64,000 nucleotides of DNA from Stomatobaculum longum (GCA_000242235.1 JH590863.1:468393-532392); one strand, 5' to 3'. Shown: positions 40,401 to 49,938, counted from the stretch's first letter. Notes: generated from the letters alone by a model not told the origin. Numbers and translations: made by a program.

Positions 40401-42496
40401 GATATACAATACGCCACGAATCCAGACGCGTAATGCGTATCCACCTTGCGGGGACGCGTATGTCCCTCGGCGAGGCGGATATTCTGGAGTACTACCTGCG
40501 TGACCTGCCGTTTGTGGAAGATATCAAGATCTTCGAGCGGACGGGCGACGCAATTGTGAAGTACAATCGGGAGGCGGACCACAGAGAGCGGCTTTTAGAC
40601 GCTCTCTGTGGTTTTTCATACCAGGATGAATACGCGCTCTCGTTAGTGCCCGAAGACAGCGGACGCGCACTGACACGCCACTACCAGGACAAGCTGTTCT
40701 GGAAGGTTGTGGGACGTGCGGCGACCATGTTGCTCCTGCCGGCGCCGGTGCGTGCGGTCTGGACAACGGTCAAGAGTCTCCGCTATGTGGTGCATGGCCT
40801 CGGCTGCCTGCTGACGCGCGGCCTCGAAGTGCCGGTGCTGGATGCGACCGCAATCACGGCCTCTATTCTTCGCAGTGACTTTGACACGGCTTCTTCGGTC
40901 ATGTTCCTCTTAGAGCTCGGTGAGATCCTCGAGGAGTGGACGCACAAGAAGTCGGTCGGCGATCTGGCGCGCGCCATGAGCCTCCAGGTCGAGAAGGTCT
41001 GGATGAAGACCGAGGGCGCCGATGTCCTGATCGATGTGAAGGATGTACAGGTCGGTGACCGCATTGTGGTTCGCACCTCGAATGTGATTCCGCTCGACGG
41101 AACAGTGCTCGAGGGCGAGATGACCGTGAACCAGGCTTCGATGACAGGTGAATCCGTGCCGGTCGAGAAGCACGCGGGTGCCTATGTCTATGCCGGCACC
41201 GTCGTCGAAGAAGGCGAGTGCGTGATTCAGGTCGCAAAGGCAAAGGGCAGCGGTCACTACGACAAGATTGTCAAGATGATCGAGGAGTCCGAGAAGTTAA
41301 AGTCCAACACCGAGGCGAGAGCCTACCACCTTGCGGACAGCCTGGTGCCGTACTCGCTTGGCGGTGCGGCGCTGACCTTCCTGCTCACGAGAAATGTGGC
41401 AAAGGGTCTGGCGTTCCTGATGGTTGACTTCTCCTGCGCGCTGAAGCTCTCGATGCCGCTCGCTGTGCTCTCCGCAATCCGCGAGGCGGGTGACCGGAAG
41501 ATCTCCGTGAAAGGCGGAAAGTTCATGGAGGCGATTGCCGAGGCCGATACGATAGTCTTCGATAAGACCGGCACGCTGACCCGTGCGACGCCGACTGTCA
41601 TGCAGATTGAGACCTTCGGCGACATGGAGGAATCCGAGGCGCTGAAGATTGCAGCCTGCTTAGAGGAGCATTATCCGCACTCGATTGCCAATGCGGTCGT
41701 CGCAGAGGCGAAGAAGCGCGGCATCCGCCACAAGGAGATGCACTCCAAGGTGCAGTATGTGGTTGCGCACGGCATTGCCTCCGAGATTAACGGAAAGAAA
41801 GCCTTCATCGGCTCCTACCACTTTGTCTTTGAGGATGAGAAGTGCAAGCTCTTAAAGCGCGACGAGAAGAAGCTCGAAGCGCTGCCGGACGAGTACTCGA
41901 AACTCTACCTCGCAATCGACGGCAAGCTCTGCGCGGTCATCTGTATCTTTGACCCGATTCGCGAAGAGGCACCGGAGATTATCGACGGCCTGCGGAAACT
42001 CGGCATTTCGAAGATCTGCATGATGACCGGTGATGCGGAGAAGACAGCGGCGGCCGTGGCCGCACAGCTGCATCTCGACGAATTCCACGCGGAAGTTCTG
42101 CCGGGCACCAAGGCGGAGTTCGTGCGGAAGGAACACGCGGCGGGCCGCAAAGTCATCATGATCGGCGACGGCGTGAACGATACCCCGGCGCTCTCCGAGG
42201 CGGATGTCGGCATTGCGATTTCGGACGGCGCGGCGATTGCGCGCGAGGTCGCGGATGTCACGATTGCGGCCGATAATCTGCGCGAGCTGGTCTTCCTCCG
42301 GAAGCTCAGCATGGCGTTGATGCGCCGCATCCACTCGAATTACAACTTTATCATCGGTTTCAACGCGCTGCTCATAGCGCTCGGTGTCGGCGGTATTTTG
42401 CCGCCTGCGACCGGCGCACTCCTGCACAACGGCTCCACCATCGTGACAGGCTTAAAGAGCATGACCAACCTGCTCGACGAGGAAGAGAGCGCGTAA
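40397..42496 (+). CDS. Heavy-metal-type P1B ATPase with unusual SCA transport motif
   Basis: A 699-residue protein. The N-terminal 80 residues look like a degenerate heavy-metal-associated fold without CxxC. P-type hallmarks are MTGESVPVEKHAG (actuator TGES), VFDKTGTLT (phosphorylated Asp near 389), and MMTGDAEKTA with MIGDGVNDTPALSEADVGIA. In place of the CPC membrane motif typical of Cu/Zn pumps it has DFSCALKLSMPLAV. Metal specificity is therefore uncertain; Mn, Zn or Fe are possible. It overlaps the DUF6110-like gene by 4 bp. Confidence 0.9.
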   Translation: MRYTIRHESRRVMRIHLAGTRMSLGEADILEYYLRDLPFVEDIKIFERTGDAIVKYNREADHRERLLDALCGFSYQDEYALSLVPEDSGRALTRHYQDKLFWKVVGRAATMLLLPAPVRAVWTTVKSLRYVVHGLGCLLTRGLEVPVLDATAITASILRSDFDTASSVMFLLELGEILEEWTHKKSVGDLARAMSLQVEKVWMKTEGADVLIDVKDVQVGDRIVVRTSNVIPLDGTVLEGEMTVNQASMTGESVPVEKHAGAYVYAGTVVEEGECVIQVAKAKGSGHYDKIVKMIEESEKLKSNTEARAYHLADSLVPYSLGGAALTFLLTRNVAKGLAFLMVDFSCALKLSMPLAVLSAIREAGDRKISVKGGKFMEAIAEADTIVFDKTGTLTRATPTVMQIETFGDMEESEALKIAACLEEHYPHSIANAVVAEAKKRGIRHKEMHSKVQYVVAHGIASEINGKKAFIGSYHFVFEDEKCKLLKRDEKKLEALPDEYSKLYLAIDGKLCAVICIFDPIREEAPEIIDGLRKLGISKICMMTGDAEKTAAAVAAQLHLDEFHAEVLPGTKAEFVRKEHAAGRKVIMIGDGVNDTPALSEADVGIAISDGAAIAREVADVTIAADNLRELVFLRKLSMALMRRIHSNYNFIIGFNALLIALGVGGILPPATGALLHNGSTIVTGLKSMTNLLDEEESA

Positions 42497-42526
42497 GGCG
42501 AAGCATTAAAAAACAGAAGAAGTATG

Positions 42527-42574
42527 AAAAGAGTCCGCCGGACAACAGGAGAGTGTTGTCCGGCGGACTCTTTT
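42527..42574 (+). terminator. Terminator after the P-type ATPase
   Basis: GAGTCCGCCGGACAACA and TGTTGTCCGGCGGACTC pair perfectly over 17 bp, flanked by AAAA and TTTT, so it works in both directions. Confidence 0.9.
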
Positions 42575-42605
42575 GTAGAAAGCAAGGCATGTTTCAAGGC
42601 TGTGC

Positions 42606-43175
42606 TTATGCATCCAAGGAAAACATACGATATACCTCGGTGATGTTTTCTCTGTGAATCACCGGTAGATGTGCCTGTATCAAATAACTTGGCAATTCAC
42701 CGGGCGAGATACGTGCGTGACGGATATCCGTTACGATTCTGGCAATGGAGTCGTAGGTATAGGGGGGAAGAATTGTAATAGGCGGCATGAGAAACTGGAA
42801 GTCATTCATATCGATAAAGAGCGGATTAAAAGAGTCTTCCGGATAGTCAAGGCACAGGATGACATAATCGTCACTGCAAAATCTTTTCCACAGAATATTG
42901 ATGACGTTCTTCTTTTGCCTTAAAAAAGCTGCGAACTCATAAATATCTTGAAAGCCATGGATTTGGGAGTCTTCTCGGTAAGCAAAGCCGAAAATCAGGC
43001 CGTTCAAACAGAAATCATTTGCTTTGTTGAAGGCGTCTAACAGGAAACGGTACAGTTCTTCCCGGGGAGGGTTTTCCAGTACAAAAGGACTCTTGGAAAC
43101 ATCGGCCTGGTAGAACCCGTTCATTGCCACCACATCGAGGACAGATTTGTGTTGCACGGTCCAAAATCGAAACAT
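42606..43175 (-). CDS. DUF3841 protein
   Basis: A 189-residue protein starting MFRFWTVQHKSVLDVVAMNG. The pattern FRFWTVQHKSVLD, FNPLFIDMNDFQFLMPPI and SYLIQAHLPVIHRENI matches the DUF3841 family, common in Clostridia and of unknown function. The first half includes GFYQADVSKSPF. No membrane segment. It ends next to the bidirectional terminator of the P-type ATPase. Confidence 0.7.
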   Translation of the reverse strand: MFRFWTVQHKSVLDVVAMNGFYQADVSKSPFVLENPPREELYRFLLDAFNKANDFCLNGLIFGFAYREDSQIHGFQDIYEFAAFLRQKKNVINILWKRFCSDDYVILCLDYPEDSFNPLFIDMNDFQFLMPPITILPPYTYDSIARIVTDIRHARISPGELPSYLIQAHLPVIHRENITEVYRMFSLDA

Positions 43176-43270
43176 GTTTACACCTCACATAGGATGATAA
43201 TTGCTTATAGTAACCTAACCATTTAGCATAGGATGGGACGTCTGTAAAGCCTGTTTTTTTGTTGCGGTGA

Positions 43271-43414
43271 GTGGCGATACCTGTTGAGAAGTTGATTGGT
43301 TCCGTTCTGAGAGAGCAAAACAGTCTGCGTCAATCGGGGAAAGTTATTGTCAAACAGGAGTCCATTGAGGCTTTGTTGTCTTCGGATGTTCAAGAAAAGT
43401 TTTTGTACTGGTGA
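43271..43414 (+). CDS. Possible small or remnant gene (47 codons)
   Basis: From a GTG at 43271 the frame reads VAIPVEKLIGSVLREQNSLR and ends EALLSSDVQEKFLYW before TGA. The composition looks protein-like (amphipathic, charged), and a strong terminator follows 45 bp later. The ribosome-binding site is weak (GCGGTGA). It might be the C-terminal remnant of a longer lost gene or a true small protein. Confidence 0.3.
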   Translation: MAIPVEKLIGSVLREQNSLRQSGKVIVKQESIEALLSSDVQEKFLYW

Positions 43415-43458
43415 GCTATTTTCTGATATCGCCGTGAGAGTTTGGTTGATTGCTACAA

Positions 43459-43497
43459 AAAAGAGGGCCGCGACACTTCTGTCGCTGCCCTCTTTTT
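43459..43497. terminator. Bidirectional terminator upstream of the McrBC-like operon
   Basis: AAGAGGGC...GCCCTCTT with an inner CGACA/TGTCG stem, preceded by AAAAAA and followed by TTTTT. In the remaining 43498-43752 I see TTGACA (43676-43681) as a possible -35 box of the operon and an AT-rich leader, and no gene. Confidence 0.8.
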
Positions 43498-43752
43498 CCG
43501 TCCTCTTAAAAACGAACTACCGTACTATACAGAAATTATGAAGTGATGTCAATCAAAAATAAGTTTATTTTTCTGGTTCATGTAAGAATTGTCTGGTTTT
43601 ACGGTGGGAATTTGTGGAAGCATACCTGATATATAGCGAAAATAGGAGATTAGACCAAAAAAGATATGTAAAATTTGACAAATGTGGGAATTGCATTCTG
43701 TGGAAAATTGAAGCAGAATGAATGTATACCGAAGAGAAGGAGGCACAACAGG

Positions 43753-44691
43753 TTGAGTAAGAAGAAGCTATCAAAACCAGCACTTGTGAATAGGCAGGTC
43801 TTCAAAGATCAGCTGAAACAGACGCCGGTTGCGGAGCGGCAGCGTATTCTGAAGCAATTCTTTGAGAGTGCGGGCTGTACACTGCCGGGTTACTCGTTGA
43901 AACGGGCGCATTTGATGCCGCTGCCGATTATCTATCAGCAGATAGACCGTTCGCCCGAGTTTGAGGCTGCGTTACAGGAGCTGTATTACAAGGAGGTGAA
44001 GGCGGATGTCTCCGGTGCGATATTGACGGATCGGAAGGAAACAGACAGCAAAGGACAGACAACAGACACAGAAACAAGAAAGCAGGAGGAAGACGTGGAC
44101 GAAACGACTTTACAAGGAAAGATAGAAATGCTTCAACAGCAACTGGAAGCCTTGCGACAGGAGTTCCAGGCTTATAAGAAGCAGAGCAAAGAGGCCAAGC
44201 AGGAGTTTCGCATACAGCTCGACAATGAGCAGGGAGAGAAGCGAAATCTCGAAAAGCAGGTACGGCGCCTTGAGGCAGAAAAAGAGGAGCTTAGGTCCGA
44301 CTTCGAAAAGGAGCTTGCAGTGCGGGAAGAAAAGGTCCGCGAGGCGATGAACAAAGTAAAGGCTGCCGAAGAGGAGAAACAGGAGTTGCAAAAGCGACTG
44401 GAATTACTGAAAAAGTACGAGGAAAAGCAGCTCCGGGAAAAGAGCAAGCTTCCGAAAATTTTAATCTTCTCGCGCGTGGATATCAGCGAGGAGGCAGAGG
44501 ATTTAAACTGTGATCTTCGCTCGGATCTGACAGGGTTAGAAAAACTGCCCTGGAAAGAATACGAAGAAATCTGGAATGTAAGCGGGACCATGAGTTACGC
44601 GGACAAGCTGAAACTCAAGTCCTACACAAGCCTTAAGGTACTTAGCATCGGTAACTTGAAAAATGCAATCGAGGAGATGAAACGGAAATGA
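43753..44691 (+). CDS. Coiled-coil first gene of an McrBC-like operon
   Basis: A 312-residue protein from a TTG at 43753 after GAAGGAGGCACAACAGG. The first 90 residues (KPALVNRQVFKDQLKQTPVA, SAGCTLPGYSLKRAHLMPLP) form a compact domain I do not recognise. Residues about 115-245 are continuous coiled coil (KIEMLQQQLEALRQEFQAYK and so on). A C-terminal domain follows (KLPKILIFSRVDISEEAEDL to SIGNLKNAIEEMKRK). The stop overlaps the McrB-like start (ATGA). It may be a target sensor or a scaffold for the AAA+ motor and nuclease that follow. Confidence 0.65.
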   Translation: MSKKKLSKPALVNRQVFKDQLKQTPVAERQRILKQFFESAGCTLPGYSLKRAHLMPLPIIYQQIDRSPEFEAALQELYYKEVKADVSGAILTDRKETDSKGQTTDTETRKQEEDVDETTLQGKIEMLQQQLEALRQEFQAYKKQSKEAKQEFRIQLDNEQGEKRNLEKQVRRLEAEKEELRSDFEKELAVREEKVREAMNKVKAAEEEKQELQKRLELLKKYEEKQLREKSKLPKILIFSRVDISEEAEDLNCDLRSDLTGLEKLPWKEYEEIWNVSGTMSYADKLKLKSYTSLKVLSIGNLKNAIEEMKRK

Positions 44692-46754
44692 ACAAGAATT
44701 ATCGGGAATACATCGGACGTCTGGCGCGGTATGATCAGTCGGGGCGCAGCTCTATCTTCATTAACCGCATGAATATCATTCAGTATAATGTAAAGACATT
44801 GCTCCTGCCGGATGCCGCGACTTCGTTTGTCACGGGCTTCGGAAATCTGCTGTCGGATTTTTCGGATGACATCTACGCGGGAGATGATGCGCGCATCGAC
44901 AATTTCGAGGCGTTCATGGAGAATCAGCTCTTTATCTTTAAGGTTCAGACCAAAAACGTCAACGGCATGGAAGTGCGCAGCATGACGGATGTGCATCTGG
45001 TGCCGGTGCCGAAGTCCTTCGACCAGAGTACGGAATTCTATGCGGTGCCGGTCTTCTGCAGCAAGAACGATGAAGAAGTGCGCGACTGGGAGTACAACAA
45101 AAGCTGGAACCTGTACCGGAATTACGATACCCGCGCGGAGTTTCTCGCGGATATCAAGGTCGGCGAGCAGCTCGGCAGTCTCTACGGCTATGACATCGAG
45201 AGCTCGGCTCCCGCGTTTGTGCTCTGGCGGGATGCGGACGGAAAGCTCTTTGCGGTCGGCAGCATTGAGAGCGCAGAGACGGATCCGGTCGGCGCCTGCG
45301 TGCTGCAGGGAAAATATCTGTTCACGATTGATATGAGCGAGTACATCGAGAACTTTGTCTACGATGACAGCTATAATCCCTGCGTGAGCTATGTGCCGGC
45401 CGACATCTACCGCAAGATTGACAACCAGTTAAAGAGTGCCGTGCTGCAGGCCGAGAAGGACGAGGAAGAGGCACGGCAGAAGGCTGCCGCGGAGCGCGCG
45501 GCGGCAGAGGCGGCGTTGCGGGAAGCGGAAGCCGCGGGCAGGAGAGAAGAGAGTGCGGCGGAGGAGACAGAGGATACGGCAAGTCAGTCCGCAGTGGGGC
45601 AGGAGCTGAAGGAACAGCTCGACGAAACGGAGCTCGAGAAGATCGCGACGACGGAAAAGAACGAGGCGCTGATTTTCGACATGATGGAGTACTATGCGCA
45701 GAAGAGCCGCTGCTACTACAAGCGGAGCGACTTTGTGAACTTCCACACGGCGGTGAAATGCAGCGATCTTGTGATTCTCTCGGGCCTCAGCGGCACCGGA
45801 AAATCCTCTCTCGTCAATGTCTACGCAAAGGCGCTCGGCCTCAATGCGAGCGCAGACCTCGAGGACAGCCAGATGCTCATGGTGCCGGTGCGCCCGTCCT
45901 GGAGCGATGACGCCGATCTTCTCGGCTATGTGGATCTCGCGCATATGGTTTACCACGCGGCGGACTCGGGCTTTGTGGACTTTCTGGTGCGCGCGCAGCG
46001 GGAGGAGAATAAGAATAAGCTCTTCCTGGTTTGCTTCGAGGAGATGAATCTCGCGCGGGTCGAGCACTACTTCAGCCAGTTCCTTTCGATTCTGGAGCGT
46101 CCGGCGGGGCAGCGGGAGTTACAGCTCTATGACAAGCAGTACATGGGCAAGCTCTACAACGCGGCGGACTATCCGTTCCAGATTGAAATCGGCAACAATG
46201 TGAAATTCATCGGCACCGTCAATATCGATGAGACGACGCATCACTTCTCGGACAAGGTGCTGGACCGCGCGAATGTGATTGAGCTCGAAGTTCTGAATTA
46301 TGCGACCGAGTGGCAGGATAAGACCTTTGCGGCGGTCGGCAAGACACAGATCTGGAGCACCCAGGACTATGAGAAACTGATTGTGAAGGAGCAGATTCCA
46401 AATGCTCGGGAGGTGCGAAGCCTGCTTTGGGAGGTGCACTGCGCACTGCAGAGCCTGAGCCCGAAGTACGGCGCCGGGCCGCGTGTCGTGAAGAATGTCT
46501 TAAAGTACCTGAGTAATCTGCCGAAGGAGGAAGCGCTGGATTTTGACCGCGCACTCGATCTGCAGCTGGTTCAGCGTGTGCTGACCAAGCTCCGCGGTGT
46601 GGAGAGCGTGGTGGGACCGGCGTTGCAGGAGAATGGCGAGGGCAGTCTGCTTGCGGTACTGGACAAGTATCAGTCACTCTCGCAGTTTGCGAAGAGCCGG
46701 GCCCTGCTCGCGCAGAAGAAGAAGGAAGTAGAGAGCTATGGTTACTGCAACTAA
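44688..46754 (+). CDS. McrB-like AAA+ NTPase
   Basis: A 688-residue protein starting MNKNYREYIGRLARYDQSGR. The first 250 residues are not recognised and may be a target-binding part. An Ala/Glu-rich linker follows (about 250-310). The AAA+ core has Walker A GLSGTGKSS (near 366), VPVRPSWSDDADLLGYVDL, Walker B LFLVCFEEMNLARVEHYFSQ and GTVNIDETTHHFSDKVLDRA, which is the McrB-style arrangement with an N-x-D/E sensor. Such motors translocate DNA and activate a partner nuclease. It overlaps the nuclease gene by 17 bp. Confidence 0.85.
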   Translation: MNKNYREYIGRLARYDQSGRSSIFINRMNIIQYNVKTLLLPDAATSFVTGFGNLLSDFSDDIYAGDDARIDNFEAFMENQLFIFKVQTKNVNGMEVRSMTDVHLVPVPKSFDQSTEFYAVPVFCSKNDEEVRDWEYNKSWNLYRNYDTRAEFLADIKVGEQLGSLYGYDIESSAPAFVLWRDADGKLFAVGSIESAETDPVGACVLQGKYLFTIDMSEYIENFVYDDSYNPCVSYVPADIYRKIDNQLKSAVLQAEKDEEEARQKAAAERAAAEAALREAEAAGRREESAAEETEDTASQSAVGQELKEQLDETELEKIATTEKNEALIFDMMEYYAQKSRCYYKRSDFVNFHTAVKCSDLVILSGLSGTGKSSLVNVYAKALGLNASADLEDSQMLMVPVRPSWSDDADLLGYVDLAHMVYHAADSGFVDFLVRAQREENKNKLFLVCFEEMNLARVEHYFSQFLSILERPAGQRELQLYDKQYMGKLYNAADYPFQIEIGNNVKFIGTVNIDETTHHFSDKVLDRANVIELEVLNYATEWQDKTFAAVGKTQIWSTQDYEKLIVKEQIPNAREVRSLLWEVHCALQSLSPKYGAGPRVVKNVLKYLSNLPKEEALDFDRALDLQLVQRVLTKLRGVESVVGPALQENGEGSLLAVLDKYQSLSQFAKSRALLAQKKKEVESYGYCN

Positions 46755-48477
46755 ACTCCCCTTTTCGCTGTCGGTGATTCGCACGTTCGCGTACGAGCCG
46801 GGCGGACAGGCTGTGACAGCAGAGAAAGAGGCCACGAAATTTGTTCTCCTGCCGGGGGCAAACAGCCTGACGGGCGCAGCGACTGTGTTTATCCGGGAGA
46901 ACGAGGGCGTGGAGCTCTTATTCGAGTCGGCGGATGCGGGGGCAAGGCTCTATCTCCCCTGTCTGGATGTCGCGGAAGATGTGGGCCGTGTGCTGCATGA
47001 CGACGCGGGCGACTATATCGCGCCTTCGGCAGAGCGGTTCCGGCTCTGCGGCGCCGGCAAAGAGGGACTGCTGGTGGAGCGCATGGCATTTTTTGTCCTC
47101 GCGGAGGGCACACGCTACTACGGCAGTTTTGAGGTGGCCCCCCGGCAACTCGATCACAGCGAGTGGAAGATTATGCAGCAGGAGCTCGAGGCAGAGTTCG
47201 AGGGGCTCAGCAGAAGCTGGAAAAAGGGACAGGCGGGGCGCGGCATCGACGGTGAGCAGGCGCTCCCGCTCCGCGCATTCCGGGATCTCGAGCGCCTCGA
47301 GGCCGAGGAGAGCCAACTCTTTGCCGCACTTCTTGAAATCAGAGAGCAACCGCGCTACGAGATTAAGACTGTCTACGAGAAGGAGCCCATAGAAGCGAGC
47401 GGTCGCTTGGATGAGAAGAGCTTGCGCGCCGATCTGGCGCGCGGCGGCGTGTCGCATGTGCAGCTGATTCCGAAAAAGCGCCTCGACTATGACATCCCCG
47501 AGAATCGTATGCTCCGCATTATGGCGGATGCTCTCTCCGCGAAGCTGACGGAGTTTTCGCGGTATACCGAGGATCCGCAGCTCAGTGGAGGCCGCATGCA
47601 CGCGTTCACGAAGACCGTGCGGCGCTACCGGCATATTCTGGAAGCGCTTCGAAGCAGTTATTGGTATCAGACGGTATCCCTGTCCGAGCTGTATACCGTG
47701 CCGCAGGGGATTTTATCGGACAGCCGCTACTACATGGTTTATCGGTTGTATCTCGCGCTGAAGCGGGATCACCTCGGTGTGACTATGCAGGAGCTGTACC
47801 GCCTGAGTTATCAAAAGAGCAGTCTTCTCTATGAGCTCTGGTGCTACTTTAAACTCCAGCATGTGCTGGAGGAATTCGCGACCGAGACAATCCGCGAGGA
47901 GAGCTACGCGGTCGGCGAGGGCGGCGGGCTTTCCCTGCGGGACGGCAGCCGGGTCGGCTTTGAAAACGACACGGCGCGCTTCACGCTGGTTTATAACCAG
48001 ACGTTGGAGCAGCGGAATCGGGACACCGAGCGGGATCCGCTTTACTTTGCGACAGACCACAACGGCAGTAGTCACAATCATCCGGATTTGCTGTTGCACA
48101 TTTTCAGCAAGCGGACGGGCTGGTATGTCGGTAGCATTATCCTCGAGTGCAAGTACCGGAAGATTTCGCAGATTTGGAGCGGAAAGCGCTCGAGTCTCGG
48201 TCAGCTGGAGACCTACTATAAGAATGCGTGCAGCGATGAGATTTACGGCGGCAGGGGAAAGGTGCTGAGAACCCATCCGGTGCGCCGCGTGATGGCTCTG
48301 ACACCCGATACGGTCACTTTGCCGCTCTCTTCGGATAGTTTCCCGCTGGAAACCTTTGCGCTGCGCCCCGGCAAAACAAACCGCACGCGGGCTGCGCTCT
48401 CCGAACACATCCGGCAGCAGATTGCGGAGGCGCTGGAGGCAGAGAAAATTTTCGCACCGGCGGCACAGTCGAAGTAG
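46738..48477 (+). CDS. DUF2357/McrC-like PD-(D/E)XK nuclease
   Basis: A 579-residue protein starting MVTATKLPFSLSVIRTFAYE. The N-terminal beta-rich region and the middle KKRLDYDIPENRMLRIMADA and HILEALRSSYWYQTVSL are typical of DUF2357 proteins paired with McrB-like motors. The C-terminus holds the nuclease motif: HNHPDLLLHIF (Asp) and IILECKYRKISQIW (Glu-x-Lys), then GQLETYYKNA. With the upstream motor it forms a type IV-like restriction system that probably cuts modified or foreign DNA. Confidence 0.8.
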   Translation: MVTATKLPFSLSVIRTFAYEPGGQAVTAEKEATKFVLLPGANSLTGAATVFIRENEGVELLFESADAGARLYLPCLDVAEDVGRVLHDDAGDYIAPSAERFRLCGAGKEGLLVERMAFFVLAEGTRYYGSFEVAPRQLDHSEWKIMQQELEAEFEGLSRSWKKGQAGRGIDGEQALPLRAFRDLERLEAEESQLFAALLEIREQPRYEIKTVYEKEPIEASGRLDEKSLRADLARGGVSHVQLIPKKRLDYDIPENRMLRIMADALSAKLTEFSRYTEDPQLSGGRMHAFTKTVRRYRHILEALRSSYWYQTVSLSELYTVPQGILSDSRYYMVYRLYLALKRDHLGVTMQELYRLSYQKSSLLYELWCYFKLQHVLEEFATETIREESYAVGEGGGLSLRDGSRVGFENDTARFTLVYNQTLEQRNRDTERDPLYFATDHNGSSHNHPDLLLHIFSKRTGWYVGSIILECKYRKISQIWSGKRSSLGQLETYYKNACSDEIYGGRGKVLRTHPVRRVMALTPDTVTLPLSSDSFPLETFALRPGKTNRTRAALSEHIRQQIAEALEAEKIFAPAAQSK

Positions 48478-48523
48478 TATACTGAAAGAAACTGTTGATT
48501 GATGCAGAGAGGAGATATCTGGT

Positions 48524-48904
48524 ATGAAGAAAGCAATTGCAACCCAGGCGGCACCGGCGGCCATCGGCCCCTACTCGCAGGCGATTGAGGCAAACGGCAC
48601 CCTGTTTATTTCGGGACAGATTCCGCTGGACCCGGCGACCGGTGAGTTCTCGGCGGATGATATCAAGGGACAGACCAGACAGGTGTTCCGGAATATCGGT
48701 GCGATTCTGAAGGAAGCGGGTCTCGGCTTTGAGCACGTCGTGCAGGCGACGGTTTACCTCGCGGACATCGCGGATTTTGCGGCGATGAATGAGGTCTACG
48801 CGGAGTTCTTTGCGGCACCGTATCCGGCGCGCGCGGCCTTCCAGGTCGCGGCACTCCCGAAGAATGCAAAGGTGGAGATCGGCGTCACGGCAGTGCGCGC
48901 ATAA
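48524..48904 (+). CDS. ridA: RidA-family enamine/imine deaminase
   Basis: A 126-residue protein starting MKKAIATQAAPAAIGPYSQA after AGAGGAGATATCTGGT. IGPYSQAIEANGTLFISGQI, the NIGAILKEAGLGFEHVVQAT segment and the Arg in YPARAAFQVAALPKNAKVEI are canonical. It hydrolyses reactive 2-aminoacrylate and similar enamines, protecting PLP enzymes. TATACT near 48478 may be its -10 box. Confidence 0.9.
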   Translation: MKKAIATQAAPAAIGPYSQAIEANGTLFISGQIPLDPATGEFSADDIKGQTRQVFRNIGAILKEAGLGFEHVVQATVYLADIADFAAMNEVYAEFFAAPYPARAAFQVAALPKNAKVEIGVTAVRA

Positions 48905-49008
48905 GACGCGGCATTTGCGACGCAGCGGAACTGTGGTTGCGATGCAGGTAAGTGATGGAAGGTAACAGAGACAGGCAGTGAGCGTTGATTTAAGAAAGGA
49001 GCGAACCT

Positions 49009-49830
49009 ATGGCTTTTGACATCACCCCTTATATCGACAGGAAACCCTCTGAGGTTCGGCGGCTGATTCGGGAGGGGAAGATTGACTTCCCGACCGCCGG
49101 GATGTGCCGGGGCTATGCCCAGGCGAACCTGGTCATTCTGCCCGGAGAGTACGCGGCCGATTTTGAGCGCTACGCCGAGAAGAATCCGTTTGCCTGCCCT
49201 GTGCTGGAAATCGTCAAGGGAAGTCCCGAGACCCACGCGATGGGCGAGGGCGGAAATATCTGCAGCGATGTACCGCGCTACTGGGTCTATGAGAACGGCG
49301 TCGTGACCAAGGAGCTCACCGATGTCTCTTCGTACTGGAAAGAGGGCTATGTGGGGTTTCTGATCGGCTGCTCGTTTTCGTTCGAGGAAGCGCTGATGGC
49401 GGCGGGGGTTCCGGTTCGCCACATTGAGATGAAGCGGAATGTCCCCATGTTTAAGACCAATATTCAGACTGAGAAGGTCGGCCCCTTTGCGGGTCCCATG
49501 GTCTGCTCGATGCGGCCGATGACGCCGGAGCAGGCGAAGAAAGCCTATGACATCACGGTGAAGATGCCGAATGTCCACGGCGCGCCGGTGCAGATTGGCG
49601 AGCCGGAGAAAATCGGCGTTCGAGATGTGATGAAGCCGGACTACGGCGATGCGGTTGAGATTCGCGAGGGCGAGATTCCCGTGTTCTGGCCCTGCGGCGT
49701 GACGCCCCAGGCGGCGGTGGAGAATGCGAAGCCGCCGATTGTCATCACCCATGTCCCCGGTCACATGTTCATCACGGATATTGTCAATGCCGAGTTAAAC
49801 GATTACCTGGAGCAGCGAAAGAACAGGTAA
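49009..49830 (+). CDS. Putative hydro-lyase (DUF1445, D-glutamate-cyclase fold)
   Basis: A 273-residue protein starting MAFDITPYIDRKPSEVRRLI after AAGGAGCGAACCT. TAGMCRGYAQANLVILP, SDVPRYWVYENG, GFLIGCSFSFEEAL, YKTN-like FKTNIQT and VHGAPVQIGEPEKIG follow the DUF1445 family. Members are annotated as hydro-lyases and one eukaryotic relative is a D-glutamate cyclase; the bacterial substrate is uncertain. A strong terminator follows. Confidence 0.85.
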   Translation: MAFDITPYIDRKPSEVRRLIREGKIDFPTAGMCRGYAQANLVILPGEYAADFERYAEKNPFACPVLEIVKGSPETHAMGEGGNICSDVPRYWVYENGVVTKELTDVSSYWKEGYVGFLIGCSFSFEEALMAAGVPVRHIEMKRNVPMFKTNIQTEKVGPFAGPMVCSMRPMTPEQAKKAYDITVKMPNVHGAPVQIGEPEKIGVRDVMKPDYGDAVEIREGEIPVFWPCGVTPQAAVENAKPPIVITHVPGHMFITDIVNAELNDYLEQRKNR

Positions 49831-49839
49831 GACAACACG

Positions 49840-49884
49840 AGAAGCGCCCGTATCAATGAAGTTGTTGATACGGACGCTTCTTTG
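49840..49884 (+). terminator. Terminator after the hydro-lyase gene
   Basis: AGAAGCG-CCCGTATCAA and TTGATACGG-CGCTTCT pair with one mismatch and a short loop, followed by TTTG. Confidence 0.8.
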
Positions 49885-49938
49885 TCTTAAATCAGCCTTT
49901 TTCCGAAGCAGAAATGCAGTTCGTTCGGCAATGTCGGT

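Noticed and set aside
41852-42427. 191-codon minus-strand frame inside the P-type ATPase gene
   Set aside because: Antisense shadow of the conserved DGVND region; no ribosome-binding site or context.
43347-43541. 64-codon plus-strand frame overlapping the terminator at 43459-43497
   Set aside because: It runs through a strong bidirectional terminator, lacks a ribosome-binding site and has non-protein-like composition.
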